Positions 62,779-64,000 of a stretch of 64,000 bases of DNA are shown here, one piece after another (within the stretch, counting starts at the first letter, position 1; each line of letters opens with the position of its first letter). The notes under the pieces are model-generated. The model saw only the letters and a program-made list of their open reading frames with translations. It was not told the DNA's origin and did no database searches. A program made the translations under genes and the position numbers. Origin of the DNA: an uncultured Pseudomonadales bacterium (GTDB lineage: Bacteria; Pseudomonadota; Gammaproteobacteria; Pseudomonadales; Porticoccaceae); the NCBI GenBank assembly GCA_943788875.1, contig CALSSA010000004.1:186001-250000 (forward strand), in the 5' to 3' direction.

Positions 62779-63752
62779 GTAATCCTGAAGACGAACAGAA
62801 CAATGTAGACGAGGCACAGGCCGCTGGAGCAGAGGAAGTGGTCTCTGAGGAAACGTCTGAGATAGAGCAGATTCAAGACAACGCCGAGGATGAAGCCGTC
62901 TCGGCCGCAGACCAAGAGCGTTTTGCCCATTTGCTAAAAAATGCCAAGGATATTTCTGGCCGGCTGGAGGTTCTGGTGCCGGGGGTGTTGGATACCGCCG
63001 ACGCCACTAACAGTGCAGCAGATGTCAGCCGACGTGCATCTTCGGCACTGGAAAATGGTCTCGACCATCTGCAAAAGCGGGTCAATGAATTGGTGGAAGC
63101 CAGCGCCAAGAGTGCGACTCTGTCTGGGAAAATTCTGCTGGGCTCGGTATCAGCACTGTTGGTCGCCATTGGGTTGTTTGTATTTATGTCGTTCCAGTTA
63201 TCCGATCGAGTGGCTCAGGTCGATGGCATGATGGTGGCGATTAGCAAGCGGGTCGTGCAGATGAATGCGGGTCTGACTAACTTCGAGAAAATGAATTATT
63301 CAATCAATCAGCTGGCGATCAAACAGGCTCAATTTGCCAGCAACCAAAAGCTGTTAGTGCAGGCTGTGACCAATGCCGAGGCGGCTACTAAGAATCTCAA
63401 TGTTGAGGTGCCAGATGCGGCAGCCAAAAGTGTTGGCATAGAGACCAATAAACTTGCCGTGCAGGTTAACAGTTTGAAATCGACGCTAGCCAAGCAAGGC
63501 AGTCAACTGGATAAAGTCGCGAGCTCTGTTGTGGCTCTGGGCTCCCAGTTAAAGTCATTCGAAGGACAGGTAGACAATGTGTCAAAGCTCAATGCAGACG
63601 TCGAAGCATTGATCACATTGGAGCGCGATAAATATATTGATCTGCTGCGCCGCCAGGTAGAGATTGAAGAGTCAAGGCTTCCGGTAGAAGAGGAGTTAGA
63701 GGAAGAGGTTGACGATTCTATTGTGGTCTATCCCTATGTCAGTGCGCGCTAG
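62775..63752 (+). CDS. Single-pass coiled-coil membrane protein of the post-flhB module, function unknown
   Basis: Not recognised. The 325 residues have an acidic N-terminal part (1-45), a helical region containing RFAHLLKNAKDISGRLEVL and a membrane segment at about 118-140 (LLGSVSALLVAIGLFVFMSF). A long predicted coiled coil follows (about 145-305; repeated Asn/Gln-rich heptads such as NSLKSTLAKQGSQLDKVASS), then an acidic C-terminus. The phrase RFDKLLEQRI of the previous protein and RFAHLLKNAK here look alike, hinting at a shared element. Role unknown. Confidence 0.7.
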   Translation: MSNPEDEQNNVDEAQAAGAEEVVSEETSEIEQIQDNAEDEAVSAADQERFAHLLKNAKDISGRLEVLVPGVLDTADATNSAADVSRRASSALENGLDHLQKRVNELVEASAKSATLSGKILLGSVSALLVAIGLFVFMSFQLSDRVAQVDGMMVAISKRVVQMNAGLTNFEKMNYSINQLAIKQAQFASNQKLLVQAVTNAEAATKNLNVEVPDAAAKSVGIETNKLAVQVNSLKSTLAKQGSQLDKVASSVVALGSQLKSFEGQVDNVSKLNADVEALITLERDKYIDLLRRQVEIEESRLPVEEELEEEVDDSIVVYPYVSAR

Positions 63753-63778
63753 GGTCACAGCTGCCTAGTAGCTATGAT

Positions 63779-64000
63779 TTAAAACAATAGTTCTTCATCA
63801 TCGCTGCCGCCGGTGTCGTCTTCTAACGCTGGAGCTTCAGGCTCTTCTTCCGCTTGAGGCAACATGACTATGGAGAGGGGCTGTTTAAGGGTCAAGTCGG
63901 CACGAGAAAAAAGTAAATCTGCACATTCATCTAAAGAGTTAGCCAGTCTCGGGATTTCTTCTCCACTTGCTGTAGCCGACTCAAATGCTACATTATAAAT
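63779..64000 (-). CDS. C-terminal part of an unidentified protein (cut by window edge)
   Basis: The last 73 residues and the stop of a minus-strand gene that enters from the right. They read EEIPRLANSLDECADLLFSR, then ADLTLKQPLSIVMLPQ, an acidic stretch and the end GGSDDEELLF. The tail of acidic residues with a hydrophobic end could be a docking peptide. No family was recognised. It is convergent with the coiled-coil gene, 26 bp apart. Confidence 0.6.
   Translation of the reverse strand: MYNVAFESATASGEEIPRLANSLDECADLLFSRADLTLKQPLSIVMLPQAEEEPEAPALEDDTGGSDDEELLF

Noticed and set aside
63779..64000. CheZ as the identity of the right-edge partial gene because of its acidic hydrophobic C-terminus
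   Set aside because: The visible residues do not match the CheZ helix or its usual end; the resemblance is only in composition.

Overview
The window is a chromosomal segment around the replication origin of a flagellated gammaproteobacterium. Gene order (gyrB, an acyltransferase gene, glyS, glyQ; atp, par, rsmG and mnmG) is Pseudomonas- or Cellvibrionales-like. The PomA-type stator and the overall gene style suggest a marine lineage, possibly near SAR92/Porticoccaceae; that placement is inference. No rRNA, tRNA, insertion sequence, CRISPR or prophage was recognised.

Layout. 1-2905 (minus): the N-terminal part of glmS, and glmU, which is broken by about a dozen small insertions. 3022-10348 (minus): the complete F-type ATP synthase operon atpI-B-E-F-H-A-G-D-C with a near-consensus promoter and a hairpin terminator. 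10407-14664 (minus): parB, parA, rsmG, mnmG. 14665-15227: an AT-rich divergent gap with DnaA-box-like sites. 15228-19124 (plus): rpmH, rnpA, yidD, yidC, mnmE, a block that points the opposite way from its usual orientation. 19125-25720: a DnaA-box-bearing leader, then dnaA, dnaN, recF, gyrB, with two parS-like palindromes in recF. 25736-29786 (minus): a 57-residue basic protein, a plsC-like gene, glyS, glyQ. 29974-32434 (plus): galU, ubiC, ubiA. 32431-36575: a DUF938 methyltransferase, yaaA, an M48 lipoprotein protease, two small proteins and a DUF1566 lipoprotein.

From 36942 the window is dominated by motility: a PomA-type stator gene followed by two MotB/PomB paralogues, a voltage-gated-type ion channel, fliS, a Sel1-repeat protein, a ClC protein with unusual residues, then two sigma-54 activators (FleQ-like and FlrC/FleR-like) and fliEFGHIJ, fliKLMNOPQR and flhB. 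Sigma-54 promoter matches precede the FlrC-like gene and fliK, so the activators and the basal-body/export genes form a two-step cascade. The activators depart from the textbook: the FleQ-like protein has no N-terminal domain, the FlrC-like protein has a receiver domain without the phospho-acceptor Asp, and no FlrB/FleS kinase gene is present between them.

After flhB, where flhA and flhF usually follow, there are three linked genes instead: a DamX-like protein with a degenerate AAA domain, a membrane segment and a SPOR-like end; a small acidic protein; and a single-pass coiled-coil protein. This is the best candidate here for an undescribed flagellum-linked module. The window ends in the C-terminus of an unidentified minus-strand gene.
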